Below, piece after piece: positions 52,809-60,620 of a stretch of 64,000 nucleotides of DNA. Position 1 is the stretch's first letter. Each line of letters begins with the position of its first letter. The stretch spans positions 49,271-113,270 of the forward strand of contig JAGVUR010000209.1 in assembly GCA_019136135.1 (NCBI GenBank). The letters run 5' to 3'. The notes beneath the pieces are model-generated. The model was not told where the DNA came from, made no database searches, and saw only the letters and a list, made by a program, of their open reading frames with translations. This stretch comes from Verrucomicrobiota bacterium. GTDB taxonomy: Bacteria > Verrucomicrobiota > Lentisphaeria > Oligosphaerales > Oligosphaeraceae. The position numbers and the translations under genes are program-made.

Positions 52809-54074
52809 ATGAGCAGCAGGATTGAGCGGATGTATTCGTTGGCATGCGAGCAGTATGCCGAACATGGTGTTGATGCATCGTCTGCCTTGAAGGCATTGGA
52901 TGAGATTGCCATTTCGATCAATGCTTGGCAGGGTGACGACGTCGTTGGCTTCGAGGAGACGAACCATGCGTTGACTGGCGGTTGCCAGGTGACAGGAAAC
53001 TATCCTGGGCGTGCCCGGACTGCGGATGAAGTACGTTCGGACCTGAGCGTCGCCCTGGAGCTGATTCCCGGTCGCCATCGCGTGAATTTGCAATCTCATC
53101 AGGTTGACAAGATGATACCTGGCGTTGACCGTGATGGATTTACCCTTGAGCACTATGCCAGTTGGCTTGATTGGACGAAGGCGAATGGACTTGGCCTTGA
53201 CATCGCCCCTGCTTTCTATTCGCATCCCAAGTTGGATCACGGGTTGTCGCTGTCCCATCCGGATCCTGGGATCCGCAAGTTCTGGATTGACCACGGCAAG
53301 GCAATTCGACGCGTGGCAGCCGAGTTCGGACGCGCATTGGGGACGCCGTCAGTAGTGAATTTCTGGGCGCCTGACGGGTACAAGGACACGCCGTCAGACC
53401 GCTATGCCGCACGGAAGCGTTTGCTGGAGTCGTTGGATGAATGCATGTCGGAGCCGCTTGACGATGCTGTTGAGCTTGATGCCGTCGAAGCGAAGTTGTT
53501 CGGGATCGGCACGGAAAGCTGTACGGTTGGCTCGAATGACTTCTATCTGACCTATGCGGCGAAACGCAATATCCTGGTCTGCCTGGATTCAGGGCACTTC
53601 CATCCGACGGAATCGGTTGCCGACAAGATATCGGCGATTTGCTGTCAGCAAGGTCGCCTGTTGTTGCATGTAAGCCGCGGAGTTCGTTGGGACAGCGACC
53701 ATGTCTTGGTTGTCAACGACGAATTGCTGTCGATTGCCCGTGAGGTTGTCGCCTACGATTATTTGGATCGTGTCCACATTGGCTTGGATTATTTTGACGC
53801 CAGCATCAACCGTGTTGCGGCATGGGTCATCGGTGCGAGGAACATGCAGAAGGCATTGTTGATTGGTTTGCTTGAACCCAAGAAGCGCATTGACGGCTAC
53901 GAGGATGCGTTTGACTTTACGAGTCGTCTTGCGTTGCAGGAGGAGGCGAAGGCCTTGCCGTGGTGCGCAGTTTGGGACTATTATTGCGAGACCCAGGGCG
54001 TTCCCATTGGCTTTGGCTTCATGGATCGGATTCGTTCCTACGAGAAGGCGGTTCAGTTCAAGCGCGAAGGGTAA
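52809..54074 (+). CDS. rhaA: L-rhamnose isomerase
   Basis: This 421-residue protein shows the RhaA pattern throughout: SSRIERMYSLACEQYAEHGVD, SINAWQGDDVVGFE, LTGGCQVTGNYPGRARTADEVRSDL, IPGRHRVNLQSHQ, VNFWAPDGYKDTPSDR, CLDSGHFHPTESVADKISA and HVSRGVRWDSDHVL with metal-binding acids and histidines. It converts L-rhamnose to L-rhamnulose. I chose the second ATG (52809), six bases after AAGGAG. It closes the operon; no rhaD aldolase follows. Confidence 0.95.
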   Translation: MSSRIERMYSLACEQYAEHGVDASSALKALDEIAISINAWQGDDVVGFEETNHALTGGCQVTGNYPGRARTADEVRSDLSVALELIPGRHRVNLQSHQVDKMIPGVDRDGFTLEHYASWLDWTKANGLGLDIAPAFYSHPKLDHGLSLSHPDPGIRKFWIDHGKAIRRVAAEFGRALGTPSVVNFWAPDGYKDTPSDRYAARKRLLESLDECMSEPLDDAVELDAVEAKLFGIGTESCTVGSNDFYLTYAAKRNILVCLDSGHFHPTESVADKISAICCQQGRLLLHVSRGVRWDSDHVLVVNDELLSIAREVVAYDYLDRVHIGLDYFDASINRVAAWVIGARNMQKALLIGLLEPKKRIDGYEDAFDFTSRLALQEEAKALPWCAVWDYYCETQGVPIGFGFMDRIRSYEKAVQFKREG

Positions 54075-54103
54075 TTCGGCTTGACGGTTGTTGCGTTTGA
54101 CGG

Positions 54104-54200
54104 GTCGGACGAATTTGCCCCGTTGCAGAACAAGACGGGTTTGGGTACGGGCACCCGGGGTGCTCGTACCTGATCCAGTCCGCTAATTTTGCGGAGGAAA
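54104..54200. repeat. Composite repeat: GTTGCAGAACAAGACGGG unit plus REP-like hairpins
   Basis: A single GTCGGAC unit runs into the sequence shared with 13598-13633 (here 54104-54139). The REP-like hairpin GGTACGGGCACCCGGGGTGCTCGTACC (54144-54170) and a CCGCTAATTTTGCGG hairpin follow. It directly follows rhaA and may end its transcript. Confidence 0.8.
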
Positions 54201-54533
54201 CGGATCTTTTGTCGCGAAGTACTCCCTTGTTGGGGCAGGTGGAGACCAAGGAGTTCCAAGTCGAAATTTGATTACTTTTATTTCGTACTCAAATAGGTAT
54301 GGGAAATTGGTCTTCTAAGCGACTGAAATCATCAAGAATCATCCGGATTACCTAATGGGTTGTGAGTTTGGAAGATTGACGATGTTTGTCAATGATTGTG
54401 CATGATTCTTGCTTGAAATTTTCCAAAAAAACGCGAAAATTTTAGTGATGCAAATAAGGCTTAAGCCCACCCAACCGTAAGGGGGCCTCCGCCCCTGAAT
54501 GTAGCGCGCGCGAGGAAGTGAAAGAAGCTGCGA
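54201..54533. other. Intergenic sequence without a recognisable gene
   Basis: This stretch is mostly AT-rich. Near its end GGCTTAAGCC is followed by GGGGGCCTCCGCCCC (54480-54495), similar in layout to the hairpin group at 4118-4163, and by a GCGCGCGC run. No credible coding frame was seen. Confidence 0.45.
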
Positions 54534-54630
54534 GGTCGGACGGGGTCGGACGGGGTCGGACGGGTCGGACGGGTCGGACGGGTCGGACGGGTCGGACAAG
54601 TCATTCATCATTCATCATTCATAATTCATG
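54534..54630. repeat. Longest GTCGGACGG tandem array plus ATTCATC repeats
   Basis: Seven units of GGTCGGACG or GGGTCGGACG run from 54534 to 54597, followed by GTCATTCATCATTCATCATTCA and ATAATTCATG. The order of the two repeat types matches 20371-20440. Confidence 0.88.
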
Positions 54631-54633
54631 TGA

Positions 54634-54690
54634 CTGGCACCCGGGGTGCTCGTACCTGAACCCAGCCGTTGTTTAACGCGGAAATTGTGG
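54634..54690. repeat. REP-like hairpin repeat, third composite copy
   Basis: GGCACCCGGGGTGCTCGTACCTGA is followed by CCGTTGTTTAACGCGGAAA, matching the two-part layout at 42696 and 54144. It lies 33 bases from the end of the minus-strand corC-like gene. Confidence 0.7.
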
Positions 54691-54723
54691 GGCTTTTGTC
54701 GTTGGGGAGAAGGTGCGAAGGAT

Positions 54724-56034
54724 TTATTCCGTCTTTTCGACATTGACTTCTTCAATTTTTTTTATTTTGACTTTCTTGACGCATCTTGGCGTAGCTTCGA
54801 TGATTTCTGCCCTGATGTTGTCAGTCGTCAATACTTCTCCGACCTGCGGGATTTTTCCTGAATGTGCCGCGAGATATCCCCCGATGGTATCGAAGTCTTC
54901 ATCATCTGGGAGCTTGAGTTCCAGTTCCTTGTTTGCGTCTGAGATCAGGGTACGCGCATCTAGGGTGTACCATCCTTGGTCATCTGCCGTCAGTTCGTCT
55001 TCGATGACTTCGTTCAGGTCGTATTCATCTAGGATTTCTCCGACGATTTCCTCGAGGATGTCTTCGAATGTTATGATTCCCGATGTTCCCCCGTACTCGT
55101 CAATGACGATTGCGAAGTGGGTTTTTGACTTTTGGAAGTCTTCCAGCAGGTCGCCGATGTTTTTTGATTCCGGTGTAAAGATCGGCGGCCTGATCAGTTC
55201 TTCGATAGGCGTGTCGCTGTTGACCTTGCTTTTGTCGAGGAGGTCCTTCGCGAATATGACGCCGATGATTTGATCGATATTTTCGTCGTAGATTGGGATT
55301 CTGCTGCGTCCCGATTGGATGATGACCTGAATCAGTTCGTCTACGGTTGAGTTTTTTTGGACGGCGTCGATATCGACTCTTGGGGTCATGATTTCGTGTA
55401 CTGTCTTATCGTCGAGTTTCAGTGCTCCTGCGATCATTCTGCGTTCATCCGCCTGGAGTTCTTCATTGTCCGGATTGTCTGGGTATTCGTCATCGATTCT
55501 ATTGATCAGCGACAGGATTTCGTCTTCTGCCGTTGAGACGGTTTTGATCTCGCCTTGTTCGTCTCTTTCGCGCGCGCGTTTTTTGAGTTTTTCGAAGAGC
55601 ATTGCTATTGGGTAGAGTATCCATGAGAGGGTTCTGAAGACGGGTATGAAGATGCACAGGATCCTGGCATTGCCGACAAGGGTGATTTGCGTGGTTGCCA
55701 ACTCGATGGCATAAAATGCGAATGCGACACAAATGGCGGCAATCAGCGATACTTTAAGCTTTGCCGCCGTTTCTTGGATATGGTCGACACAGAATATGAA
55801 GGCGATGGCTGCTGTCAGGAATGCGATGAAGATTGAGATGCGTCCTGCGATTTTCCAGCGTTCGGGGAGCGGGTGCCATTCGTTGAGCTTGTCCGCGAGT
55901 TGTTGGTTAAGCTCTTCGAGCTTGATCAGTTTTCCGCCTGTGAATCTCCCCGATTCCAGGTATCCTAGGTAAAGTGCGAGTCCTGCGCAGGTGGCGATGG
56001 TGGAGACGAGCAGGGGACATAAAGGAGGTTTCAT
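54724..56034 (-). CDS. CorC/HlyC-type CNNM-CBS membrane protein
   Basis: This 436-residue protein has an N-terminal membrane part with about four helices (LLVSTIATCAGLALYLGYL, ISIFIAFLTAAIAFIFCV, VSLIAAICVAFAFYAIEL, FRTLSWILYPIAMLF). A CBS pair follows (MTPRVDIDAVQKNSTVDELIQVIIQSGRSRIPIYD; IIGVIFAKDLLD; HFAIVIDEYGGTSGIITFEDILEEIVGEI), then the CorC_HlyC C-terminal domain. The family is linked to Mg2+ efflux. The membrane region is shorter than in most CNNM proteins. Position after ybeY is the usual gene order. Confidence 0.85.
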   Translation of the reverse strand: MKPPLCPLLVSTIATCAGLALYLGYLESGRFTGGKLIKLEELNQQLADKLNEWHPLPERWKIAGRISIFIAFLTAAIAFIFCVDHIQETAAKLKVSLIAAICVAFAFYAIELATTQITLVGNARILCIFIPVFRTLSWILYPIAMLFEKLKKRARERDEQGEIKTVSTAEDEILSLINRIDDEYPDNPDNEELQADERRMIAGALKLDDKTVHEIMTPRVDIDAVQKNSTVDELIQVIIQSGRSRIPIYDENIDQIIGVIFAKDLLDKSKVNSDTPIEELIRPPIFTPESKNIGDLLEDFQKSKTHFAIVIDEYGGTSGIITFEDILEEIVGEILDEYDLNEVIEDELTADDQGWYTLDARTLISDANKELELKLPDDEDFDTIGGYLAAHSGKIPQVGEVLTTDNIRAEIIEATPRCVKKVKIKKIEEVNVEKTE

Positions 56035-56064
56035 TTTTTGTCTTTGGCTATGGTTCTATACAAA

Positions 56065-56553
56065 TCAGGGTTTGATGAAGCCAGTAGTTTTGAATCGTGC
56101 CTTGATTTTTTCCATTGTTCTGGCTTCCGCCTGTCTCATTTTAGCGGTATCTTGCTCGGAATGGTCGTCAAATCCCATGAGGTGGAGCATGCCGTGGACC
56201 ACGTAAAGGAGGAGTTCCGTTGACGGGTCCAGACCGTGTTCCTCGGCATATTGCGCTGCGACTTCGGGACAGACGTAGATTTCGGCTGCGACGAACTCGT
56301 CCTGGTCCTGGATGTCTCCGAAGGCGCTGTTTTCGTTTCTGAGGTCGAATGTAAGCACATCTGTCGGCCCGGCATGGTTCAGGTGCGCTTGGTTAAGTTC
56401 TGCCATGTTGCCTTGATCCAACAGGATGATTTGCAGGATGCCTGGGTCTTTTTGAAGTCCCGTGATTTCAGCGGCATAGTTGACGGCCTTTACGAAGGTC
56501 GTTCTTCTATGGAGTTTGAGTCCTCCCCTGCATTTGATGACAGAAGGAATCAT
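56065..56553 (-). CDS. ybeY: Endoribonuclease YbeY (16S rRNA maturation)
   Basis: This 162-residue protein has the zinc motif HGMLHLMGFDDH, preceded by the conserved strand LNHAGPTDVLTFDL and the EIYVCPEVA strand. It processes the 16S rRNA 3' end and takes part in ribosome quality control. It lies 11 bases after the pgpH-type gene and 30 bases before the corC-like gene, the standard order. Confidence 0.95.
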   Translation of the reverse strand: MIPSVIKCRGGLKLHRRTTFVKAVNYAAEITGLQKDPGILQIILLDQGNMAELNQAHLNHAGPTDVLTFDLRNENSAFGDIQDQDEFVAAEIYVCPEVAAQYAEEHGLDPSTELLLYVVHGMLHLMGFDDHSEQDTAKMRQAEARTMEKIKARFKTTGFIKP

Positions 56554-56564
56554 GGTATCATGTT

Positions 56565-58565
56565 TTACGGAGCAGGTCTTAGGTTGTTGCCGTTCTGCTG
56601 CGGGATGTAGCTTGTCGTAATTGAGGTTTGCGGATCAGGTTGTCTTCTGTCCGAATACTTCGCTCTGGTGTGGTAGACGATGCAGAGTTCGTTTGCGATC
56701 GAGTCTGCGATTTTAGATAGTTCGGCGAGCGTTATGTCGGCATGGTCGAATTGCCTTCGTTGCATTTTTGCCATGATGAGCTTGTCAACGAAAGGCCTGG
56801 TGGTTTCGAAGTTGATGGAATCCCAGTTTTTGAATTCTGACCTTGATGCCGCTTCGCAGATATCTGCGATTTCGACGATTACGGCTTCCTTTCGTTGCGG
56901 TTGCTCCTGCTTGTACTGGAAATCTTCGATGTTCGGCGGTGGCAAGTTATTGAGTTCCGCCTCCTTGAGTGCCTTGTTGTAGAAGAATGCGATCAGGTCA
57001 TTGCCATGATGGCAGGCGATAGCCTCCATGATCGGTCTTTGTAGTCCGTACTTTTTAGCGAGCTGCTTCCCGTAGATGACGTGCTCCTTGATCTTTGCGG
57101 CGCTTTCCTGTGGCGTCAGTTCATCGTGCAGGTTGGGTTGCCCTGCCCCAATGTTTTCGATGAAGCAGGCTGGTTCCTTGAGTTTTCCGATGTCGTGGAA
57201 GAGTCCGCAGACTTTGGCGAGGAGCTTGTTGGCTCCGATTGCCTGGGCTGCGTTTGCGGCCATTGCCGCGACCGCCTTTGCGTGCTCGTACGTTCCGGGG
57301 GCATTGACATAGAGTTGCTCCAGCAATGGGTGGTCCTCAGCGGCGAGTTCGCGGAGCGCGACGGGTGTGATTACGTCAAACCATCTCTCGAAGATCGTGG
57401 GCAGGACGAACATGGCGACCAAAATAATGAAGCCATTGACCAACGCTGCGATGATCAGCTGGAGGGTGAACCAAGGCGGGGTGCTGGCATCTTTGAAGAA
57501 GGCGACCCACTCCTGCATCGGGACGTCAATCTGGAGATGCCAAATGAAGAATGCATTGAGCAGGGTAAGTACTGCGGCGATCACTAGCCCGCCCTTCAGG
57601 AAGCCGTTGCGCTTGGTGACACTGTGGAACGAGAAGATGCCGATGATCGAGATGACTAGGGAGTAGATGAAAAGCGAGAAGGAATGCTCGTCGTTGAGCA
57701 TGATTGGCGTGATTACTGAAAGCAGCATCGCAATGCAGGCGCCGAAGCGTATGCCCTGGAGATAGGCGCTGAGGATGGGGAAGAGCGCCAGGGGAAGCAT
57801 GGTGAAGAAGTGCAATGAAGACCCAGGAAGGTACTTCATGAAGATGTGGTGCGACAAGGTGAGCATCAGGAAGTTAAGGATGACGATGGTAATCGTCATG
57901 TTCGCCCTGCTGGTTCTTTCGAAGAAGTTTCCCCTGAGGCAGCTAAGGCAGGCGGCAAAGCAAATGATGATGATCCCTAGGAGGATCGCGGTTTTTGGAA
58001 GCGTTGTCGTGAAGACTTCTGAGTTTCGTCGATCGTACTCGTGCTTGTATTCGAAGGCTTGTTGCGCGGTGAGCCTCGTATACACTTCGCCCTGGCTGAT
58101 GAGCTTGGTGTCGCACCTGATGATGTCCCTGATGAATTTTACGGGGGCATCTTGAGGTTTTTCGACGAAATTCGGAGGTTGTTCATTGGCGGCTTCGACC
58201 GTCGGATCCAAGTTGGGATTGGATCCAGCTTCTTGCTCCTGCGTTTGCTCCTGGTCATTGAAGAGCGGAGTGACGGGCGCCTTGTCGAAGTCGACCGGAG
58301 CCAAGAAGCTGAATCTAGTATAAATTGGTTTTGAGGCGACAACTCCGGTTAGGGTTTCAGGTGTCGCCTTGTCGTATAGCTCCTGTGGGAGATAACGTTG
58401 TGAATTGATCAGATAGATGTGCAGCAAGAGGCACAGAAAAGAAGCCGTCCAGACAATGGCGAAATAGGAGAATAGGGAAACTCCTTTCGAAGATGCCGAT
58501 TTGGCAAACTTGTTCTGGGCTTTGGGTTTATCCCCAATGGGGCAGGCTTCGTTTTCGGTACCCAT
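56565..58565 (-). CDS. 7TM-HD phosphodiesterase, PgpH-like (c-di-AMP)
   Basis: This protein of about 666 residues has an N-terminal membrane helix, a long extracytoplasmic domain, and seven further hydrophobic segments from about residue 185. A C-terminal HD domain follows, with HAKAVAAMAANAAQAIGANKLLAKVCGLFHDIGKL...HHGNDLIAFFYNKAL and the His/Asp metal ligands. This is the 7TMR-HD family whose Listeria member PgpH degrades cyclic di-AMP. The ATG at 58563-58565 is preferred over a TTG four codons upstream. Confidence 0.85.
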   Translation of the reverse strand: MGTENEACPIGDKPKAQNKFAKSASSKGVSLFSYFAIVWTASFLCLLLHIYLINSQRYLPQELYDKATPETLTGVVASKPIYTRFSFLAPVDFDKAPVTPLFNDQEQTQEQEAGSNPNLDPTVEAANEQPPNFVEKPQDAPVKFIRDIIRCDTKLISQGEVYTRLTAQQAFEYKHEYDRRNSEVFTTTLPKTAILLGIIIICFAACLSCLRGNFFERTSRANMTITIVILNFLMLTLSHHIFMKYLPGSSLHFFTMLPLALFPILSAYLQGIRFGACIAMLLSVITPIMLNDEHSFSLFIYSLVISIIGIFSFHSVTKRNGFLKGGLVIAAVLTLLNAFFIWHLQIDVPMQEWVAFFKDASTPPWFTLQLIIAALVNGFIILVAMFVLPTIFERWFDVITPVALRELAAEDHPLLEQLYVNAPGTYEHAKAVAAMAANAAQAIGANKLLAKVCGLFHDIGKLKEPACFIENIGAGQPNLHDELTPQESAAKIKEHVIYGKQLAKKYGLQRPIMEAIACHHGNDLIAFFYNKALKEAELNNLPPPNIEDFQYKQEQPQRKEAVIVEIADICEAASRSEFKNWDSINFETTRPFVDKLIMAKMQRRQFDHADITLAELSKIADSIANELCIVYHTRAKYSDRRQPDPQTSITTSYIPQQNGNNLRPAP

Positions 58566-58602
58566 AGATATGCTCAAGTAGTCTTGTACTCGTCAAGCTG
58601 CG

Positions 58603-59859
58603 TCAGCGGTATTTGGCGAATAGAACTGAAGCGTTGTGTCCGCCGAACCCGAGGCTATTGTTGAGTGCGAGGTTGACCTGCATTTCCCTGGGTTTGTTAG
58701 GCGTATAGTCCAGGTCGCATTCGGGGTCGGGAGTTTCGTAGTTGATGGTTGGCGGGATGATGCCTTCCTCGATTGCCTTGACGCAGACGACGGATTCGAA
58801 TCCGCCAGCTGCCCCAAGCATGTGGCCCGTCATCGACTTGGTGCTGCTGATTGCCGTCTTGTAGGCATGTTCGCCCAGGACAGCCTTGATCGCGGCAGTT
58901 TCCATCTTGTCATTCAGATGGGTAGATGTGCCGTGCGCATTGACGTAGTTGAGCATTTCAACGGGGAGTTGTGCGTGATTGAAAGCCATTTCCATGGCGC
59001 GCTTGGCGCCGTCGCCATCTTCCCTGGGGGCGGTGATGTGGAACGCGTCGGCGCTCAATCCATATCCGACGATTTCCGCGAGGATGTTGGCGCCTCTGTT
59101 TCTGGCGTGTTCCTCGCTTTCCAGGACCAGGACTCCGGCGCCTTCGGCCGGCACGAATCCATTGCGGTCCTTGTCAAATGGGCGGCAGGCTCTAGTTGGC
59201 TCGTCATTGCGCGTTGAAAGCGCCTTCATGGAGCTGAATCCAGCTTGTCCGAGTCCGACGACTCCCGCCTCGGCGCCGCCGGCGAGCATGATGTCAGCAT
59301 CGCCTCGGACGATGACCCAGTATGCCTCGCCGATGGAATGGAGTCCCGATGCGCATGCGGAGACGAGGCCAAAGTTCGGCCCCTGCATGTTGTTGCGGAT
59401 GGCCAGGTAGCCCGACGCCATGTCGGAAATCATCATGGGCACGGTCAACGAGGAAACCCTTGAAGGTCCCTGCGCATTGAGAATAGCGGCCTGCTCCATG
59501 ACGGTACCAATGCCGCCAATGCCCGAAGAGACAATGACGCCGGCGCGGGTAGGATTGAAGGCAAAAGCATTGTCGCCAATCAATCCTGCTTGCTTCAGCG
59601 CTTCATCGCCAGCTACTACGGCGAAGTGGCAAAATGGATCAAGGCGCTTGACTTCCTTTGGACCGACGTATGCGGCGACATCCAAGTCCTTGATTTCGCC
59701 GGCTATTTGGCAACGGTAATCCGTAGGATCAAACTTAGTGATTCTGGCGATGCCTGATTTCCCTTCCAGGAGCGCCTTCCAACTGTCGGCAACGCTATTT
59801 CCAATAGAAGTAACAGCACCGAGACCAGTAACGACAATACGTTTTGTTTTTGTTGACAT
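58603..59859 (-). CDS. fabF: Beta-ketoacyl-ACP synthase II
   Basis: This 418-residue thiolase-fold enzyme has the active cysteine in VSACASGLHSIGEA and the two catalytic histidines in NAHGTSTHLND and SMTGHMLGAAG. The N-terminus KRIVVTGLGAVTSIGNSV and the end NSLGFGGHNASVLF are typical. It extends fatty acids by condensing malonyl-ACP with acyl-ACP. acpP lies 385 bases upstream on the same strand, but a terminator stands between them. Confidence 0.96.
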   Translation of the reverse strand: MSTKTKRIVVTGLGAVTSIGNSVADSWKALLEGKSGIARITKFDPTDYRCQIAGEIKDLDVAAYVGPKEVKRLDPFCHFAVVAGDEALKQAGLIGDNAFAFNPTRAGVIVSSGIGGIGTVMEQAAILNAQGPSRVSSLTVPMMISDMASGYLAIRNNMQGPNFGLVSACASGLHSIGEAYWVIVRGDADIMLAGGAEAGVVGLGQAGFSSMKALSTRNDEPTRACRPFDKDRNGFVPAEGAGVLVLESEEHARNRGANILAEIVGYGLSADAFHITAPREDGDGAKRAMEMAFNHAQLPVEMLNYVNAHGTSTHLNDKMETAAIKAVLGEHAYKTAISSTKSMTGHMLGAAGGFESVVCVKAIEEGIIPPTINYETPDPECDLDYTPNKPREMQVNLALNNSLGFGGHNASVLFAKYR

Positions 59860-60174
59860 AGTTAGTTTAGGTTTAGTTTTAGGGTAATAAGTTGAGGTTA
59901 AAATGGCTGGTAATCCTAGCCCCTAGGAAAATGTGACAATTTAGGACAATCTCATACAATAATGTCTTTTTCCGAAGTTTCCAATAATTGACCTGATTTG
60001 AGTTGGAAAGGAGGACGGGTCTTTTCTCCTCTTGCAAAAACAACGTCAAGTCAAAGTTGAAATTTTGACGCGGCGATTTAAGGGCGCAAGGATTGCAGAG
60101 GCGGGTTTTGGCCGTCTATTTCAGGTCATTTGAACGTTAAGGAAGAGACGCTATAAGAGGTGCATTCCAGGAAA
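59860..60174. other. Intergenic region between acpP and fabF
   Basis: These 315 bases contain no coding frame I can support and no repeat shared with the rest of the window. They should include the fabF promoter, on the minus strand; no clear -35/-10 pair stands out. Confidence 0.45.
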
Positions 60175-60210
60175 GAAAAAACCGCCGTTCCAAAACGGAA
60201 AGGCGGCTTG
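60175..60210 (-). terminator. Rho-independent terminator of acpP
   Basis: Read on the minus strand, GCCGCC-TTTCCG-TTTT-GGAAC-GGCGG is followed by TTTTTTC. It begins about 35 bases after the acpP stop and separates acpP from fabF. Confidence 0.88.
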
Positions 60211-60244
60211 GTAAAATAATTGCCTTGATTTGGCCTATTACTTA

Positions 60245-60493
60245 TTATTCGTCGCCTGTACCGAGTTTGTCTTCAACATATTTAATGGCATCGCCGACTG
60301 TTGTGAGTGCTTCAGCATCGTCATCTGGGATTTGTGTATTGAAAGCGTTTTCGAGTGCCATCACGAGTTCGACGATGTCGAGGGAGTCTGCTCCCAAGTC
60401 TTCGATGAATTTGGCTTCTGGCTTGACTTGCTCTTCCGTGCACTGGAGTTGTTCGACAATGATTTTGACTACGAGTTCACCATTTTTTGACAT
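60245..60493 (-). CDS. acpP: Acyl carrier protein
   Basis: This 82-residue acidic protein has the phosphopantetheine serine S37 in [10 protein letters not shown] and the helices [11 protein letters not shown] and [32 protein letters not shown]. It carries growing acyl chains during fatty-acid synthesis. The ATG at 60491-60493 gives the family N-terminus; the frame upstream is chance. A possible minus-strand promoter (TTTACA-15-TATACA) lies in the 127-base gap behind the helicase gene. Confidence 0.95.
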   Translation of the reverse strand: MSKNGELVVKIIVEQLQCTEEQVKPEAKFIEDLGADSLDIVELVMALENAFNTQIPDDDAEALTTVGDAIKYVEDKLGTGDE

Positions 60494-60620
60494 GTTGTTG
60501 TCTCCGAAAATCTTTTGTTTGGGGTTGAATATTAAACTTGCTGAGTTCTTGACGAAAGTTATTTCTTTAGACCGGTCCTTTAAAAAAAACTTGTATAATT
60601 TACCACGGGAAATGTAAATT

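Noticed and set aside
54534..54630. CRISPR-like direct repeats
   Set aside because: Units are only 9-10 bases, contiguous, with no unique spacers and no cas genes; this is a simple tandem array.
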